Source of the DNA: Wolfiporia cocos
Taxonomy: Eukaryota > Basidiomycota > Agaricomycetes > Polyporales > Phaeolaceae
DNA: 64,000 nucleotides
Direction: 5' to 3'
Assembly (NCBI GenBank): GCA_029448655.1
Contig: JACCLO010000012.1
Coordinates: 2,790,001 to 2,854,000, forward strand
Part shown: positions 10,520 through 20,900 of the stretch, in pieces
Position numbering within the stretch: the stretch's first letter is position 1
Layout: every line of letters starts with the position of its first letter
Program-made: the position numbers and the translations under genes
The notes under the pieces: generated by a model
What the model was told of the DNA's origin: nothing
What the model saw: the letters and a program-made list of their open reading frames with translations, nothing else
Database searches by the model: none

Positions 10520-11517
10520 GAGAAACGAAGTTTCCCAGTGATACGTCCAAGAACAGGAATGGAAGGGATTATGTAAGGTAGGGTAGTGGACTCCTTTTCA
10601 GGAGCAAAGAAGGTGTACTACGGGGCATAATTACTCTTATGTTGCGCGCAAACCCTGTGCCGAGACGGCGCGGATATTCGCATGACCCTAACGGTCAGAG
10701 GCGCCGACTCCAGGGGTAGAGTTGCTGACTGCCAGGCCGGTTCCTGGGTCAGATGATTGGGATTCGGATACACGACACCGCCCCGGAGGGACGATGCCGG
10801 AAAGTGGCTGGGATTTTACATCCCTTAGCCTGTCCATGCTTCAACAATGAGGTTGCCGTCTACAGACTATCACGGGGACTTTTTCAGGACATTGGAATAC
10901 CATCGCGTCCACAGGTAAGTGGATTAGCCCTAAGGCGCGCAAGTGTACCCCTTTGCCCTATTTGACCCCATGACGTGCACGCCGAACTGCCCGGAGGACT
11001 TATGTTTTGTGGCTATCGCACTTGTCCTTTGGCAGGATTATCCGAAGATGATCCCCCTCACTGCTTTTCCCATGACGGGTTCAAAGCAGGGCCCTTACGC
11101 CTGGGCGGCGGCTTTGGAAAATTCCCATGCCATCATAATGATGACCCTGTGGATAGTGATGGGGCGCTGAACAACGCTTGCCATGACAGGGGGTTGGGCG
11201 CACACAGGCAGACCGTCCCCTTTTCTCCACAGGCGGGTCTTAACCGCGCATAGTCCAAGCTTGTCAGCGAGGACCATGTCTCCTTGACCCTGGAGTCCGG
11301 GTTAGGTAGGCCTCCTGCCTAAAAAGGCGGTGTGGCTTCCCTGGTTGCCAATCCTCTGCCGAGGATGGCGATGTATCCCCCAGATCTCAACTATCACCCC
11401 AATCGCCTTGTCAGGCAGAAAGGGATGTGCGCAGCAACGAGCAATATACCCCTGTAGGATAGAAACCCAGGCCCAAGCGCAAGCGCAAGGGCGGGGGTAG
11501 GGGGAGATTTGTTCTTA
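10520..11517 (-). other. 5' leader of A1 with putative primer-binding site
   Basis: About 1 kb between the 5' LTR and ORF0 with no convincing gene. On the minus strand the bases next to the LTR are TAAGAACAAATCTCCCCC; I cannot match them to a named tRNA. Copy A2 has the same leader at 31649-32676, but it differs strongly around 31995-32160 against 10865-11000, which suggests a local replacement. Confidence 0.5.
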
Positions 11518-12216
11518 TGACACAGACTAGACTGTGGGACTCACACTATAACCTTATAAGCGACTTGAAGGAGTTGCTGGAGGTTGGTGAGGAGGCTAGT
11601 GGGCGCAAGCAGAGATGTTCTGTAACTGTGCGAATGCAGAGAACAAATCTAAGGCTTATCCGCAGTGATAGCCCTACTTATATACATGCTTTGTTTGGTT
11701 ACTCGAAGAGGAGCCAAACAGTTAGACGGTCTGTGCGCAGACATAACTAATACAGCTAAGTCGTAAACTACAATAGACCATGTGCGCCGGTAATGGCCGC
11801 ACCAGTAAGAACGTTTGTTTGGACCGTAGGTCCGTGTTGTGGAAGTGGCTGTAGCTACGTTAGTAAGCCATGCATGTGATTCTTATATACCGGTATCGGG
11901 ATATGAGTAATCGTAAGGGCATTGGCATGTGATAACGAGCGGGCCGCTTATCCAATTGTACTGACATAGCCCGGTATCGGGATATGATTAAGGCGCGTGA
12001 CACCGGAGGTTAGTCCGCTGAGTCATTGACGCGTACGGGCGTATTATGTACGTGTTGTTATGACAGGTGGACGTATGCCGCGTTGTGTACGTGTTGTTTG
12101 GTTGCGTGTACGTGTAGACGGGCGCTTAGCAGCGTAAACGTCTACAAGGTCGTAGAAATACCAGATAAATAGGTAAAAATACGGGAAAAATAGTGGCATG
12201 TCCCAAATCTGTGACA
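11518..12216 (-). repeat. 5' LTR of element A1 (699 bp)
   Basis: Partner of 1687-2385. The right end abuts CCGCG, the duplicated target. On the minus strand it should contain the promoter (TATA at 11677-11684). Confidence 0.95.
11677..11684 (-). promoter_or_regulatory. TATA box of the A1 LTR promoter
   Basis: TATATAAG on the minus strand, in the downstream third of the 5' LTR, a normal place for a retrotransposon core promoter. The same octamer is at 32836-32843 in A2. Confidence 0.55.
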
Positions 12217-12922
12217 CCGCGACCGCGACCACCACAGCTGCCACAACCACTGCAACTGTTCTGACAGGAAATATTACCTCTGGCAGTCCAATAACGTATA
12301 TATAGTATTCTTAGCTGTGACATATGACTCGGACTTGGTTTGAACGAACGCACGTTATGCCTTGCTGAGGTATAGTAGGCCTTCTCGTCCTGCAGCCGTT
12401 TGCCCAGCTTCTGTGCTTCAAACGATGTAGTGATCTAGCCTGTCGCTCGAGAGATTTTTCTGTAAACTCACAAACACTTTCGCATTAGCTCGTTCCACCG
12501 CGACCACCGCGACCGCGACCACCGCGACCGCGACCACCGCGACCGCGACCACCGCGACCGCGACCACCGCGACCGCGACCACCGCGACCGCGACCACCGC
12601 GACCGCGACCACCGCGACCGCGACCACCGCGACCGCGACCACCGCGACCGCGACCACCGCGACCGCGACCACCACAGCTGCCACAACCACTGCAACTGTT
12701 CTGACAGGAAATATTACCTCTGGCAGTCCAATAACGTATATATAGTATTCTTAGCTGTGACATATGACTCGGACGTTATGCCTTGCTGAGGTATAGTAGG
12801 TCTTCTCGTCCTGCAGCCGTTTGCCTAGCTTCTGCGCTTCAAACGATGTAGGGATCTAGCCTGTCGCTCGAGAGATTTTTCTGCAAACTCACAAACACTT
12901 TCGCATTAGCTCGTTCCACCGC
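12217..12922. repeat. Direct duplication of a ~250-280-bp segment bounded by CGCGACC minisatellite
   Basis: The sequence starting ACCACCACAGCTGCCACAAC and ending GCATTAGCTCGTTCCACCGC occurs twice, at about 12230-12497 and 12670-12920. Copies differ by a few substitutions and an 18-bp indel near 12335. The minisatellite lies before copy 1 and between the copies, so unequal exchange between arrays is the simplest origin. A CGTATATATAG element occurs in each copy. No gene is seen. Confidence 0.85.
12497..12672. repeat. 15-bp CGCGACC minisatellite
   Basis: About twelve perfect 15-bp units (ACCGCGACCGCGACC permutation). ORFs read as Arg/Trp/Ser or Val/Ala repeats in several frames and are artefacts of the repeat. 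Confidence 0.95.
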
Positions 12923-13141
12923 GGTGATGCTGCACGACATCTGGACGGCACTACCTTAACATCTGCTCTTGAAGTTGGGAAATCAAGCTCTGCGCGATCT
13001 CAGCTCTGATGGTCGAGAATTATTGTCTTAGGGCAATCCTTGAAGATTTCGGGCTCAGGGCTGGTAAGTAAACTGGTACTTGACAACACTGAATTATATG
13101 CTTTGGATATTGGTACTGCTCCTGAAACTACCTTTATTGAG

Positions 13142-13248
13142 ACCACCACCTCCACAACCTTCACTACCTCCGCGACCTCCGCGACCTCCGCGACCTCCGC
13201 GACCTCCGTGACCTCCGTGACCCCCGCAACCTCCGCGACCTCTGTAGC
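13142..13248. repeat. 9-bp CCTCCGCGA minisatellite
   Basis: About ten units, degenerate at the ends, embedded in a short plus-strand ORF (13040-13327) that I do not accept as a gene. The surrounding 12923-13402 holds nothing else recognisable. Confidence 0.85.
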
Positions 13249-13402
13249 TGCTTTGGCTACCCGGTTACATGTTACAATCGTAATATTTAAAGCTGTTTAC
13301 GCAATGCAGCAAGATCCTCCGAGATGAGGTTAATAGTTTGGCGATAGTTGGTTGACTGGACAGGAGAGATGCTCCCTTCATTTCCCCAGCCCTTGGGAGA
13401 AT

Positions 13403-13979
13403 TCAGTCAAATATTGAGAAGAGTCGATGGAGAGGGGCACTCACGGATGCATGCTGGGGGTCCGTCCACCATCTAGGAGCATCCGCTCCTTGATCCTGCT
13501 TCCAGGTCCACCATGCATGCTCTTGTGCAAGACCTAACAGGTTTTCAGAAAGGGTGGTGGTCTTGGGAATGACGATGGCAGCAATATCGATGTGAGGTTC
13601 CTCGGACCAGATGGTGGCATCGGCAATGGCTTCGATGGTAGGAGGGATTTGAACGGATTCTCCCGCGAGCATCAGCTCTCCGAGAACGTTCCTGGCGGCA
13701 GTCTAAATCAAATGAGCTTTCTGACTAGACCAAAGGACATGGCAGACAAACCAGCTCCGTCTTGAGACCATTCTCCCAACGGATGAGATGGTCTTGGGTG
13801 CTAGGTTGAAGTGCATGGAGAGCAGACTCACACCTCCAGCTGATGATGGACAGCAGGTCACGGTTGACACTGATGTGCGCCTGCCTGAGCTGTTCCGGAC
13901 TGGGGGACATTGTGGGTGAGAGGAGGAATGAGGACGATGAGTGTGGGAGGAGGCGGATGAAGAGGCATCTAGTATTCAA
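13403..13979 (-). CDS. Hypothetical protein, probably two exons
   Basis: Two minus-strand ORFs, 13725-13979 (ATG in context MSPSPEQLRQ) and 13403-13672, look like exons of one gene. Both have natural amino-acid composition, and the gap between them holds GT and AG candidates, although I could not fix the junction. The second part contains a TIWSEEPHID segment and a Trp-rich stretch (HAWWTWKQD). No family is recognised. It lies about 330 bp upstream of the KDZ gene, transcribed divergently from it. It may be cargo of the same mobile block. Confidence 0.45.
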
Positions 13980-14304
13980 TCGGTCACACTTGTCTACCGT
14001 GGTGGAAGTTCACAGTACAACTACCAAGATAGTGGCTTGCGCTGGGTGGCGGGATGCCACGGCACATGTGTGCCGGCCGCCGGTCCGAGGTTGTGGCATC
14101 CAAGACCATGGGTAAATATTCATCCTCCGTATCTCCCTCACGGTGGTCCCTGATCCTAAGATTGCTCTCTCCCATCACTGCCTCCCGTCACTGCCTTTCT
14201 ATTGTGGCCTCCCACCCCTGCTTCCCACCTCTGCTTCCCATTGTTGCTTCCCATTGCTTCTGAGCATCACCGGGTGCTGCACTCTTCTTTGCTGTGGAGC
14301 AAAG

Positions 14305-15281
14305 ATGGGACCAAAGGGGCGCATTATTATCCCCAAGGAGAAGGTGGTACATGTTGTGCGGAAGGAGCGACGCAACTTTCATGGAATAACTTATATTCCT
14401 ATTCCAAAAGAACGGAACAGGCCACCTGAAGGCCCAAGGAACTCCTCTCCATCAAAGTCACCTGGCAAGGTCGGCAGCAATGTTGTTGAGGATTGTGGAG
14501 GAGGAATGGACTTTCTGCCTGTCTCGGAGAGTGTGCGGAGACAACAGTGTAAGGTGCGGTATCCACTATGTTGAGGTGGAGGAAGTTGCAGCCATGGAGG
14601 TCGCGGTCGCGGTGGTTGCGGTCGCGGTGGTCGTGGTGGTCGCGGCGGTCGCGATGGTCACAGTTGTAGAGGTCGCAGAGGTTGCGGTCATGACAGCATC
14701 CATTATTCAGGCTGTAATTAATGTTTGGAATCATTTTAGACTCAGAATGATTTCCTACGGGATTGGCTGCCCCATCGGGATGCATACCTGGCTATACTAC
14801 TCGACTCTGATGCTCCACCAGACCCAAGGATATGCTCAAAGTGTGGCACACGGCAGGGCGATTGGCAATGTCTAGAATGCTTTGGTCGACCGGTGACATG
14901 CATCGACTGCTGTCAGCTAGTGCATCTGCAGCATCCGTTCCATCAAGTCCAAAAGTGGGGCGGTCACTTTTTTGTTCGCTCCTCACTACACGAGGTTGGG
15001 ATCAAGCTTGAGCTGGGGCATGCTGGAAGGCGGTGTCCATATCACATTTCTGGTGAAACTCTGATGGAAATGGAGAAGGAGGGGGAGGAGGAGGAGGACG
15101 ACGACGACGACCAGGGGGCTGAGGCGGAGAGGGAGGAGTACACCTTGCGCACAGAATCAAGCCCATTCCGAGGCACCGGTCAGAACGGCAGCATGTTGAC
15201 GGTCATGGATATGACGGGCATTCACCATCTGGATGTCAACTGGTGTGGATGTGAAAACTGCCCACCACGTGACCAGCAGCT
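14305..15281 (+). pseudogene. KDZ transposase, 5' part, split by element B
   Basis: Exon 1 14305-14553, intron 14554-14739, and exon 2 from 14740, which is cut at 15281 and resumes at 33773. Exon 2 carries the CxC2-type cysteine cluster seen in KDZ transposases (CSKCG, CLEC, CIDCC, then HPFH and LGHAGRRCP). An acidic Glu/Asp run follows, near 15085-15110. Intron 1 contains a CGCGACC-type minisatellite. The intact counterpart is the right-arm gene at 59827-63929. The 18.5-kb insertion must abolish the normal product. Confidence 0.9.
14594..14690. repeat. GGTCGCG minisatellite in KDZ intron 1
   Basis: Degenerate 9-bp units (GGTCGCGGT/GGTCGCGGC) wholly inside predicted intron 1. The right-arm copy is at about 63545-63640. 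Confidence 0.85.
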
Positions 15282-15989
15282 TGTTACGGCTATTTTAATT
15301 TTTCGAATATCGACAGAACTCACCATTGGACGAATACGATACAGGGACTTGTTGCGCAACCAACTCCCCTGGCTACTCGTGACTCTACTGGGCGCATCCC
15401 AGGTTGTATTAGTCTATAGGGCGCGGTTCACCTTTGGCAGATCCAACTCTGCCACCGTTTCATGTTCATCGTTTATTAGCTGATAGATGGCGTTCAACCG
15501 CCATCATTCCTATCTATCGTCTCAGGTATATCACTACATACCTATCAAACGTTTGGTACTATAGCGTAGATAGTATCGGTGACATCTGGGACGGACTTGA
15601 CCCCTGAAACCCAACGTAGTATATAAACTAATGTACCTACTGTCGAGGCTCTTCAGCTCGACCTTGTTGTATAAACAAGAAGTCTTATACTCGTTCTCAA
15701 ACGTAGGAAACTACGCTCAGTATTTCTCGCTCGAGCAACCGAACGACTAAGTCCTCGAAGTGCACACTGACTTCTCGGACTTAGGCGAGTCTTATATCCT
15801 ATTAGACTCGCATCTGAACAGATTATATCCTCTAACGCGTATTGGATATTATACGATCCCCTAGGAACTTCACCTAGGACTTGAAGGCATCTAACGAGCA
15901 TTTGCCTTGCATACGGCTGTACGCCCACGTGCAGAAGAACGATCTATATTCGCGACTCGAATATACGAACGGGTATTCGACCCGTAACA
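15282..15989 (+). repeat. 5' LTR of element B (708 bp)
   Basis: TG...CA ends within an eight-base inverted repeat (TGTTACGG/CCGTAACA, one mismatch allowed). The matching 3' LTR is split into 23039-23359 and 33381-33767. The following bases, GAAGGTCGAGC, would be the primer-binding site; no tRNA was assigned. Confidence 0.95.
15620..15627 (+). promoter_or_regulatory. TATA box of the element B LTR promoter
   Basis: TATATAAA about 340 bp into the LTR, on the coding strand of the element. Confidence 0.55.
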
Positions 15990-16035
15990 GAAGGTCGAGC
16001 TTATCACACCCTCACCTACCACGGTGTAAGGGCAC

Positions 16036-17883
16036 ATGATATTTGGACCAGAATTCCCAGCACGACTGATTGAACTCTTGCCCGAGGACATTCAGGGAGT
16101 CTACAGACTCAACCGATACGAGTGGACTGACACCATTGGAGCCTTCCGTAACCGCGGAGGAATTGTTGTCATTCCAAGAGAAGATAGGGCATCGAAGTGG
16201 GTAGAAGTATACCCCTCCGCAAGAACGACCGCTTGGGAAATAACGCGTGAAGCGTTCGAACGATTCGGAGAAATCCCTCCGATGTCAACCGCGACGTTGA
16301 CTGAAAACGAAACCGAAACCATCAACAGAACCTCCGATGCCGATGGAAATACGAATCAGCCTTCGGGCGCCACAGGAATGGCAGGAATTGAGCGCATCGG
16401 AGATGATGGGAGAAATCCTGGAAACTTTACAGGAACAGATAACAGCCAGACCGGAGGACAGGACCCTCCAGGATTTATATCTGCTTTTGCGCAGAGTGGG
16501 ATTGGGCCTATGGCTGGAGGAACAGACCTCTTTGGAAACCCCCCACAGAACGCACCCGGAATGGGTAGCGGAGGAAATCCGTCTTGGACTAGCCCAAGCG
16601 GAGGAATGGGAACGACAAACCCAGGAACATGGCCTTCAGGCCTATTTGGACGAACCTCCGCAGGTACAAGCGGAGGAGGACTGGGAGGAAACTTCGGACT
16701 CGGAGGAGGGAATGCCCCCCCTCCTGGAGGACTCGGAGGAGGAACCCCCACGAACCCCGGAGGAGGAAACCCTGGAGGGAACCCAGGGAACCCCGGAGGA
16801 AACCCAGGAAACCCGGGTGGAGGATACCCGGGAGGAGGAGGACCCCCAGGCGGGCCTCCGACACCGAATGCGCCGCAGCCCCAACCTCCGGCGCCGAACC
16901 CGTACTACCGACCCCCAATGATAAAGATCAATCCCCCAGACGTATTCGACGGGGAAAGATCCGACATGCAGAACTTCATAAACCAGTGCAATTCCTGGTT
17001 TACGATGTACGAAACGTCGTTCCAGAACGACGTTCAGAGAGTGATCTTTATCCTCTCTTATATTTCGAACAAGGGGAAAACGGGCCAATGGAAACAGAAT
17101 TATCACCGGGTTTATACAAACCCCCAGACGAAACGATTCTTCCCGCCTAGTCTTGCACAGTTTGATGCAGACTTTCAGAAAGCCTTCGGAGCCATCGAAG
17201 AGGTACAGAAGGCGCGGAAGAAAATCCTGGACGTAACCCAGGACAGGAAGGACATCGATGATTATATCACCGAGTTCAACAACTTGGCCGGAAAGGCCCA
17301 GTACGACCGATACAGCGCGGACGGAAACGCGCTGCTCATAACCCTCTTCGAGAAAGGGTTACCCGAGCATACGACCCGATACATTATCGGCGTTCGACCG
17401 CTACCAGCAACCATTGATGAATGGCAGTCTGCTGCCTCGTACTATGAAAATACGTACAAAATATTCTTGAAACGGGACAAACCGTTTGTCAAGAAAAAGG
17501 CTTGGCAAGCCTCGAACCAGAAGGACGGACGCACTAGTGCTCCACAGATAACCGCACCGAAAGATCCGAATGCGATGGATGTAGATCGAATGACCACCCA
17601 GGAAAGGGATGATCACATCAAGAAGGGAAAATGTTTCACCTGTCATCAGCCAGGGCATATGTCGCGAGACTGCCCAAAGAGGCCGAGGAAGCCAGCCCGC
17701 CCTAGGCGGACTACTCGAAAGATCGAAGAAGAAGAAGCCGAGCAAGAAGCTCGCATCGAAGAAGTCTCTGAGGAAGAGACTGAATACATTACCGCTAACA
17801 GAGCGGTCACAGCAATTAGGGCTCTGAAAGCCAAGAACCCCGAGCTCTTAGCACAGCTCGTAGAAGAACAGGATTTTGCCTAG
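16036..17883 (+). CDS. gag: Gag protein (family B)
   Basis: 615 codons starting shortly after the 5' LTR. Order: globular N-terminus with an acidic, Arg-containing surface; long Gly/Pro/Asn-rich low-complexity region (about residues 140-290, many GGNPG repeats); capsid-like domain (about 300-490); CCHC knuckle CFTCHQPGHMSRDC near 535; Lys/Arg then Glu-rich tail. The stop at 17881-17883 lies where the pol frame is already open in the -1 register, which fits -1 frameshifting. A 194-codon ORF in another frame (16337-16921) follows from the repetitive composition. Confidence 0.92.
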   Translation: MIFGPEFPARLIELLPEDIQGVYRLNRYEWTDTIGAFRNRGGIVVIPREDRASKWVEVYPSARTTAWEITREAFERFGEIPPMSTATLTENETETINRTSDADGNTNQPSGATGMAGIERIGDDGRNPGNFTGTDNSQTGGQDPPGFISAFAQSGIGPMAGGTDLFGNPPQNAPGMGSGGNPSWTSPSGGMGTTNPGTWPSGLFGRTSAGTSGGGLGGNFGLGGGNAPPPGGLGGGTPTNPGGGNPGGNPGNPGGNPGNPGGGYPGGGGPPGGPPTPNAPQPQPPAPNPYYRPPMIKINPPDVFDGERSDMQNFINQCNSWFTMYETSFQNDVQRVIFILSYISNKGKTGQWKQNYHRVYTNPQTKRFFPPSLAQFDADFQKAFGAIEEVQKARKKILDVTQDRKDIDDYITEFNNLAGKAQYDRYSADGNALLITLFEKGLPEHTTRYIIGVRPLPATIDEWQSAASYYENTYKIFLKRDKPFVKKKAWQASNQKDGRTSAPQITAPKDPNAMDVDRMTTQERDDHIKKGKCFTCHQPGHMSRDCPKRPRKPARPRRTTRKIEEEEAEQEARIEEVSEEETEYITANRAVTAIRALKAKNPELLAQLVEEQDFA

Positions 17884-17972
17884 GAGGGAAGCCCACGGTC
17901 TTACCCTCCGAGAAAGCAGCGCATGTAATTACCTCGTTCGAGAAGAATCGATCCCTCTTCATCCCGGTAATC

Positions 17973-20900
17973 ATGACGCTGGCAAAACCCGTGAAGTGCA
18001 ATGCACTAATCGACTCAGGAGCAATGTCGAACCTGATCCACAGCAAAGTGGTAGAAAAATACAAAGTACCCACGCAACCCCTGAAGAATCCGATCATCGT
18101 CAAAAATGTTGACGGAACAGAAAACAAAGATGGGCGAATAGATCGAGAAGCCACCATACTCCTACGATATCCAAAGACCCAGAAAACGCGAAAAGTCCGA
18201 TTCCTAGTAGGATCGATCGGAACGGAAAACATGATTCTGGGGTATGGATGGCTAAAAGACGAGAACCCCACAATCGACTGGAAAGACCAAACAGTCGATG
18301 TACGATCGATACTAGGGGCAGAAGAAAAGAAACAGGAAACCACGATCCGAATGGACACGGTAGAAATGGTAGTTGCCCCGGAAGGAAAAATTCCAACAAG
18401 GGGAACCCAAGAAGCCGCAGGATACGACCTTTATGCCGCAGAAGAAACCGAGATCCCCGCCGGAGGATGGAAACTCGTCTCCACAGGAGTAAAAATGAAG
18501 ATCCCGAAGGGATCGTATGGAAGGCTGGCCGGACGATCAGGCAACACCCTCAGACACGGATTGGTAGTACAAGCCGGAATCATAGATTCAGACTACCGAG
18601 GAGACGTCGGTGCCATCGTCTTTAACCACTCAGACAAGGCGCATAGAATTATCCCGGGCATGCGAATAGCCCAGATAATTTTCGAACGACACCTCACCCC
18701 TGACATCTTGAAGGTCGAAGATCTAGATGAAACAGAACGAGGGGAGAAAGGGTTTGGATCCACAGACCAGCCAGAAGAAACAACGCAGCGGCTCTATACT
18801 CCCGACGAATACGAAGCGATCCGACGCTTCGCAAAAGATAACCCTAGGATCATAGGAAAGAAAGGGGAGACGCGAAAGAAGTTCCGAACAAAGATACAAA
18901 TCATCAACGCTGTCAGGAAAGCGCTGACGAAATCTCAGGAATTCGCACAAAAAAACCCCGAACCAGAACGAACAATTGAAGAGATGGTCCCGAAACACCT
19001 ATTGGACTTCGCCAAGGTGTTCAGTAAGGAGTCCGCAGCAGCGTTCCCCCCGTCGAGACCATGGGACCACGCAATCGAATTAAAACCCGATTTCGTGCCG
19101 AAAGACTGCAAAGTCTATGCACTCTCGCCTAAAGAGCAACAGGCGTTGGACGAATTCCTAAAAGAAAACCTGACCAAGGGATTCATAGTCCCTTCAAAAT
19201 CCCCGATGGCATCACCATTCTTTTTCGTCCCAAAGAAAGACAGCGGCCTACGACCCTGTCAAGATTATCGATATCTGAACGAAGGGACGATAAAGAACGT
19301 CTATCCCTTACCACTGATCTCGGAGCTCCTGGAAAAGCTAAAAGGAGCAAAGATCTTCACGAAAATGGACCTTAGAGCGGGATACAACAACGTGCGAATC
19401 AAAAAGGGAGACGAATGGAAAGCAGCCTTCAAAACAAACCGAGGGTTGTACGAGCCCACGGTTATGTTTTTCGGATTATGCAACGCGCCGGGAACCTTCC
19501 AGGCAATGATGAATGAAATCCTGAAAGAAGAAATTCTCGAAGGGTGGGTGCTCGTCTACATGGACGACATCCTCATTTTCTCAGAAGATGAGAAAACACA
19601 CAAGGAACGAGAGCGACGAATTCTCCAAAGACTAGTGGATAACCACCTCTTTGTGAAACCTGAAAAATGCGCCTTCGGCGTCGACAGAGTCGAATTTCTG
19701 GGACTAGTCATTACCCCAGGAAATATTCAGATGGACCCAGCAAAACTCAACGGGATTAAAAACTGGCCGACCCCCCGAAATCTCAAGGAAGTCAGATCCT
19801 TCCTAGGGTTTGCGAACTTCTATCGAAAATTCATCGACCACTACTCAACGCACGCACGACCCCTGGTAGACCTCACAAAAACGGTCACAGGAACGGGGTT
19901 CCAGTGGACGGACAAAGAGCAGAGAGCATTCGACTTCATGAAGCAGGCATTCACGACGGCGCCCGCGCTAGGAACACCCGACAAGGAAAAACCATTTATC
20001 CTCGAAACAGATGCATCTCAGTTCGCCACAGGAGCAGTGTTGAAACAGACAGATGAAACAGGGCGCGAACGGCCAGTGGGATATCTCTCACAATCCCTGA
20101 CATCGACAGAACGGAACTACGAAATCTACGATCGCGAACTACTCGGAATAGTCCGAGCACTAGAAGAATGGCGGCACCTATTGGAAGGAGCACCGCATCG
20201 GATCTTGATCCGAAGTGATCATCAGAACCTGACGTACTGGAGAAGCGCACAGCGCCTAAATCGGCGACAAGCGAGATGGCATCTATTCCTTTCGCAATTC
20301 GACCTAAAGCTACAGCACGTCCCCGGTAGGAAACTAGTCATGGCCGACACGCTTTCCAGGATGTACCACCTGGATGAAAGCAACGAAGACAACGAGGGAA
20401 TCACCATGATCCCAGACGAACTTGTCGTCCACGCAATCCAGATCCCGATCATTGATCGAATCAAGAACGCCCACGATCGAGATGAATCTGCGGAACAGGT
20501 GATCCGTGCTCTAGAGGGCACAGGCGAATTCCCCGCAAGAACCACCGCAGATGAATGGCAACAAACGGATGGAATACTGCTCTACAAGGGCAGGATGTAC
20601 GTGCCAAGGGACGAGGGCCTTCGACGGGACGTTATCTCAAAATACCACGACACGATCCCGGCCGGACACCCTGGGATCTGGGGTACGACGATACAGGTTA
20701 CGACCCACTTCTGGTGGCCCGACATGAGAACAATGATAGCGGAATATGTCCGGGGCTGTGCAATCTGTCAACAGATGAAACCTGATAGGAATCCGCTGAA
20801 ACCCCCTTTGCAACCAATACCGACACGGGAAGACGCCCTCCCCTTCTCACAGTGCTCGGTCGATTTTGTCACCGACCTGCCAAGAGTCGGAAAATATGAC

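Larger units (their letters stand above)
1687..12216 (-). mobile_element. Ty3/gypsy LTR retrotransposon, family A copy A1
   Basis: Complete chromodomain-type element of 10,530 bp, read on the minus strand: 5' LTR 11518-12216, leader, ORF0, gag, pol, 3' LTR 1687-2385. The two 699-bp LTRs differ at only two positions I could see, so insertion is recent. A CCGCG duplication flanks it. Gag and pol are open, but ORF0 is interrupted by a 560-bp solo LTR (9462-10021). The order PR-RT-RNaseH-IN is typical of Ty3/gypsy. A dUTPase domain at the very end of Pol and an extra ORF upstream of gag are unusual. Copy A2 at 23360-33375 is a close relative. Confidence 0.95.

Noticed and set aside
11517..11750. 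Identical 77-126-codon ORFs at the start of each family A LTR
   Set aside because: They lie in the LTR on the strand opposite to the element's genes and have no protein features.
12490..12680. Regular repeats that might suggest a CRISPR array
   Set aside because: Units are contiguous tandem repeats with no unique spacers, and the genome is eukaryotic.
16337..16921. 194-codon acidic ORF overlapping gag of element B
   Set aside because: It follows from the Gly/Pro-rich low-complexity codons of gag in another frame and has no domain.
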